Source of the DNA: Chloroflexota bacterium
GTDB taxonomy: Bacteria > Chloroflexota > Anaerolineae > Promineifilales > Promineifilaceae
Direction of reading: 5' to 3'
Assembly (NCBI GenBank): GCA_008501785.1
Contig: QQUD01000925.1
Span: forward strand, 1 to 7,365
Length of the DNA stretch: 7,365 bases
A program made the translations under genes and the position numbers. Shown piece by piece: positions 5,586 through 7,365 of this stretch; the stretch's first letter is position 1, and every line of letters begins with the position of its first letter. The notes below the pieces were generated by a model, which was given only the letters and a program-made list of their open reading frames with translations, was not told where the DNA came from and made no database searches.

Positions 5586-5789
5586 CTACATAGTTGACAA
5601 CCGTTTCATTTGCATAACAGATGATTTTGATTTTCTAATTTTTATTTCCTGTAAAAAAATGGCTGTTAAATTCAAGGCCTCAATAATACCCCGTTTTGCT
5701 TCAAAATCTACTAATTCTAAATCCAGGACATCCTTGATGCTTTCTATAAATTGAATGAAGTCATCTATTTGATCACCGTTGATTATAGT
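5586..5789 (-). pseudogene. Short 5'-truncated coding remnant, possibly the C-terminal end of a serine recombinase
   Basis: On the minus strand a 67-codon open frame runs from an in-frame TAA (5792-5790) to the TAG at 5588-5586, ending 9 bp before the PspA-like start. It reads like real protein: acidic helical sequence with DQIDDFIQFIESIKDVL, then LVDFEAKRGIIEALNLTAI and a basic tail ending RLSTM. No ATG or GTG lies in its first half; the only in-frame ATGs are near the end. The segment 'vDFEaKRgIIEaLnl' resembles the conserved 'DFeaKRrileaLdvrv' found near the C-terminus of many large serine recombinases. That recognition is from memory and modest, and the residues after it do not follow the usual pattern. 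An imperfect palindrome (5788-5806) sits exactly at the truncation point. A small gene with a non-canonical start, or one frameshifted from the ATG at about 5809 (MFRTVLNYNQR), is the alternative. Confidence 0.45.
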
Positions 5790-5957
5790 TTAAGACAGTT
5801 CTAAACATTGTGTTTTTGACGGCGTTTCAAGTCAGCGGTGGATGTTTCCAAAGTTAATTTCTTAACGTTTGAAACGACTAGTTGAAAGACGCAAACGGTG
5901 GTAAACACATTGAATTTTAATTTGGTAAGGGGGAGAAGCCCGACCCCAAAACCTCTG
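5788..5957. other. Gene-free stretch with several imperfect dyads (possible recombination scar or regulatory region)
   Basis: No convincing coding frame is seen on either strand. A 19-bp imperfect palindrome lies at 5788-5806 (GTTTA...TAAAC, 14 of 19 positions self-complementary). A hairpin pairs 5844-5857 with 5862-5875 (12 of 14 pairs, TTTC loop). CGTTTCAA at 5823-5830 is inverted at 5869-5876, and CATTGTGTTT near 5806-5815 recurs inverted at 5903-5912 with one mismatch. Together this is a roughly 100-bp imperfect inverted structure. Position 5925-5953 can form a weak GGT...GGGG/CCCC...ACC stem after the propeller gene stop, without a T-run. The cluster promoter for the PspA-like gene may also be here, but no clear -35/-10 pair was found. 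Confidence 0.5.
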
Positions 5958-7310
5958 CTAATCCATTATGACGGGCAAGAAGAGCATATATGGGCAATGG
6001 AAAGTTGTGGCAAATGTTGGTTGTGATTGAATGGTGGTATCTACAATAGTAGATGTTGTGTCTTCAACAACAATTGCTGAATTTTCAATAGTAATAGCAA
6101 CATTCATAAGACCAAAGTCGATATTCTGGCTAATTTGACAATCACTAATGCCTGCTTCTGTAATTTTCATTACTAAGCCACCCAAGCCACCATTATCATC
6201 TACAAATGGAAGAGCGCTACCCGTTACTATAAGCCCACCATCAGATGCAACCGTAATGTCTCTTAAAATGGGATATCCTGCATAACTTTTTTGCCAAACA
6301 AGGTCTCCATTTGAGGATAATCTGACAATACTGCCAGCCGTTGTCATTACATAATCACCGTTTTCTGTTTCTTGAACTGCTGAAATGAAACCATTATCTG
6401 TGTTGCTGAACTGTTTTTGCCAAACGGATGAACCATTAGTATTTAATTTGGCAACCCAAGGTTTAAAAGCTCCTTGACCTGCAATGATAAAGCCACCATC
6501 ACTTGTTTCTTGAATAGCATAAGCAATATCCACTCCTGCACTAGTGTATACTTTTTGCCATATGACATCTCCCTTGCTGTCCAATTTCAATAGCCAACTA
6601 TCATCGATATTGATTAAGGGAATGCGCCCCACAATGACAAAACCTCCATCACTCGTTTCATGCAAATCATAAATGCGGGTGATGCCCACACCATTGATGA
6701 TTTTTTGCCAAATCATGGAGCCGTTACTATTTACTTTAAAGACCCACGCATCGTAGTCACCGGCACTAATAACAGATTCATGCCCAATGACTACAAACCC
6801 ACCATCCGCTGTCTCACGCACATTAACCGCAACCTCCACTGTGGATCCCATATCATATGTTTTTTGCCATGAAACACCACCATCTTGATCCACTTTTACC
6901 ACCCAAAAATCACTGTAGGCCCCCAAAGGGGTGTTGGCCTTTTGACCAACAATGATGTAGCCATGATCGCTTGTTTCTTGAACCACCCGAAAGTTACTTC
7001 GGTTTATATCTCCATATGCTTTTTGCCACATAGTTGAGCCATTTTGGTTAAGTTTTAAAAGCCAGCCAGCGTCTGCACCTGTAATGGGATGGCTTATTTC
7101 ACCAGCAAGTATGTAACCACCATCATTGGTTGGTTGGATAAAATAAAATTCATTACTGCCTTCATTACGATATATGGTTAGCCATTTGTCATTTAAAGTA
7201 TGAGTAAGCGGTGTGTACAGGCTGCTATGTAAGCGGGCGCTATTTGATGTGGTTGTGTTTTTTGCACGGCAATCAGGATCTGATGTATAGACATTGGGTG
7301 TTTGCGCCAT
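5958..7310 (-). CDS. Seven-repeat WQK/DGG protein, probable beta-propeller of unknown function, with Chloroflexota-like LPxI tail
   Basis: The start is the ATG at 7310-7308 (450 residues); a TTG lies just before it, and an in-frame TGA prevents longer versions. Seven imperfect repeats of about 42-53 residues each carry 'QETsDGGfiiaG', then 'D.WllKLdsnG..iWQKvy'. The strand Trp occurs about every 50 residues (near 43, 95, 148, 201, 251, 297 and 339 from the ATG), which suggests a seven-bladed propeller (inference). Similar 'ETSDGGYIVAG ... WVLKLDxNGxVxWQK' proteins are common hypothetical secreted proteins. A Ser/Thr/Val/Ile-rich tail follows, then the end CPYMLFLPVIMD, like the short hydrophobic LPLI/LPVI tails I associate with Chloroflexota exported proteins. 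No signal peptide is seen at the N-terminus (AQTPNVYTSDPDCRAKN). The gene is AT-richer than the polysaccharide cluster and lacks its ACGGCCGT octamers. No enzyme motif is visible, and the function is unknown. Confidence 0.75.
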   Translation of the reverse strand: MAQTPNVYTSDPDCRAKNTTTSNSARLHSSLYTPLTHTLNDKWLTIYRNEGSNEFYFIQPTNDGGYILAGEISHPITGADAGWLLKLNQNGSTMWQKAYGDINRSNFRVVQETSDHGYIIVGQKANTPLGAYSDFWVVKVDQDGGVSWQKTYDMGSTVEVAVNVRETADGGFVVIGHESVISAGDYDAWVFKVNSNGSMIWQKIINGVGITRIYDLHETSDGGFVIVGRIPLINIDDSWLLKLDSKGDVIWQKVYTSAGVDIAYAIQETSDGGFIIAGQGAFKPWVAKLNTNGSSVWQKQFSNTDNGFISAVQETENGDYVMTTAGSIVRLSSNGDLVWQKSYAGYPILRDITVASDGGLIVTGSALPFVDDNGGLGGLVMKITEAGISDCQISQNIDFGLMNVAITIENSAIVVEDTTSTIVDTTIQSQPTFATTFHCPYMLFLPVIMD

Positions 7311-7317
7311 CAACTTG

Positions 7318-7323
7318 GTTATA
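7318..7323 (-). promoter_or_regulatory. Possible -10 box (TATAAC) for a near-leaderless propeller gene
   Basis: TATAAC on the minus strand lies 7 nt upstream of the ATG at 7310 and 4 nt upstream of the TTG at 7313. No Shine-Dalgarno is visible before either. Transcription from it would start at about the start codon. The -35 region at 17-bp spacing (GTTATT) is poor, so this is weak. Confidence 0.25.
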
Positions 7324-7346
7324 CAAACAGTTCATAAACTAATAAC

Positions 7347-7352
7347 AAGGAG
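7347..7352 (+). promoter_or_regulatory. Shine-Dalgarno for a divergent gene beginning at or just past the window edge
   Basis: AAGGAG on the plus strand is followed by an AT-rich stretch ending in AT at 7364-7365. If the next base is G, an ATG would start 11 nt after the site. No coding sequence of that gene is visible. Confidence 0.4.
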
Positions 7353-7365
7353 TAAGATACAATAT

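Noticed and set aside
5844..5875. Rho-independent terminator
   Set aside because: The stem is good, but no T-run follows on either strand.
6287..7026. TTTTTGCCA DNA motif repeated six times on the plus strand
   Set aside because: It is the reverse complement of the WQK codons in the protein repeats, so protein repetition explains it.

Overview
The window most likely comes from a Chloroflexota-type bacterium (Anaerolineae/Caldilineae-like). This is inferred from the secreted-protein tail ending in FLPVIMD, the style of the polysaccharide genes, and the dispersed short repeats. It cannot be settled without a database search. Most of the window (306-5576, minus strand) is an envelope or exopolysaccharide gene cluster.

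Layout, left to right. Positions 2-298 (+) hold the 3' end of a gene of unknown, possibly membrane-glycosyltransferase, type. It converges on the minus-strand cluster across only 7 bp. In transcription order (right to left) the cluster is: a short decayed coding remnant (5789-5586), a PspA/IM30-like coiled-coil protein (5576-4902), a spacer with an inverted-repeat element and a 7-bp tandem array, a GT4 glycosyltransferase (4732-3626), a first Wzz/CpsC-type chain-length protein (3624-2959), a second 7-bp array, a second Wzz/CpsC-type protein (2906-2256), a third 7-bp array arranged head to head, a CpsD/Wzc-type tyrosine-kinase ATPase (2155-1508), and a GT87/DUF2029 membrane glycosyltransferase (1508-306). 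Several junctions are tight (TAATG overlap, 1-nt gap), which suggests translational coupling. A gene-poor stretch (5790-5957) rich in imperfect dyads separates the cluster from an AT-richer minus-strand gene (7313-5958, or 7310) for a seven-repeat, probably beta-propeller protein. The last bases carry a plus-strand Shine-Dalgarno, so a divergent gene probably starts just past the window.

How the genes fit together. The GT4 enzyme would add sugars to a lipid-linked repeat unit and the GT87 protein would add sugar from a polyprenyl-phosphate donor outside the membrane. The two Wzz-like proteins with the separate CpsD ATPase form a split Wzc-type co-polymerase controlling chain length and export. 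The PspA-like protein may protect the membrane. No Wzx flippase, Wzy polymerase or outer export protein lies in the window.

The most unusual signals are at DNA level. First, the palindrome ACGGCCGT occurs nine times between 388 and 5191, always inside genes and in all three reading frames, and is absent from the flanks. This resembles the cyanobacterial HIP1 phenomenon. Second, three separate spacers of the cluster each carry a strictly 7-bp-periodic tandem array, each with a different consensus, resembling cyanobacterial STRR heptamers. Third, there is a 28-bp-arm inverted repeat element at 4789-4868.
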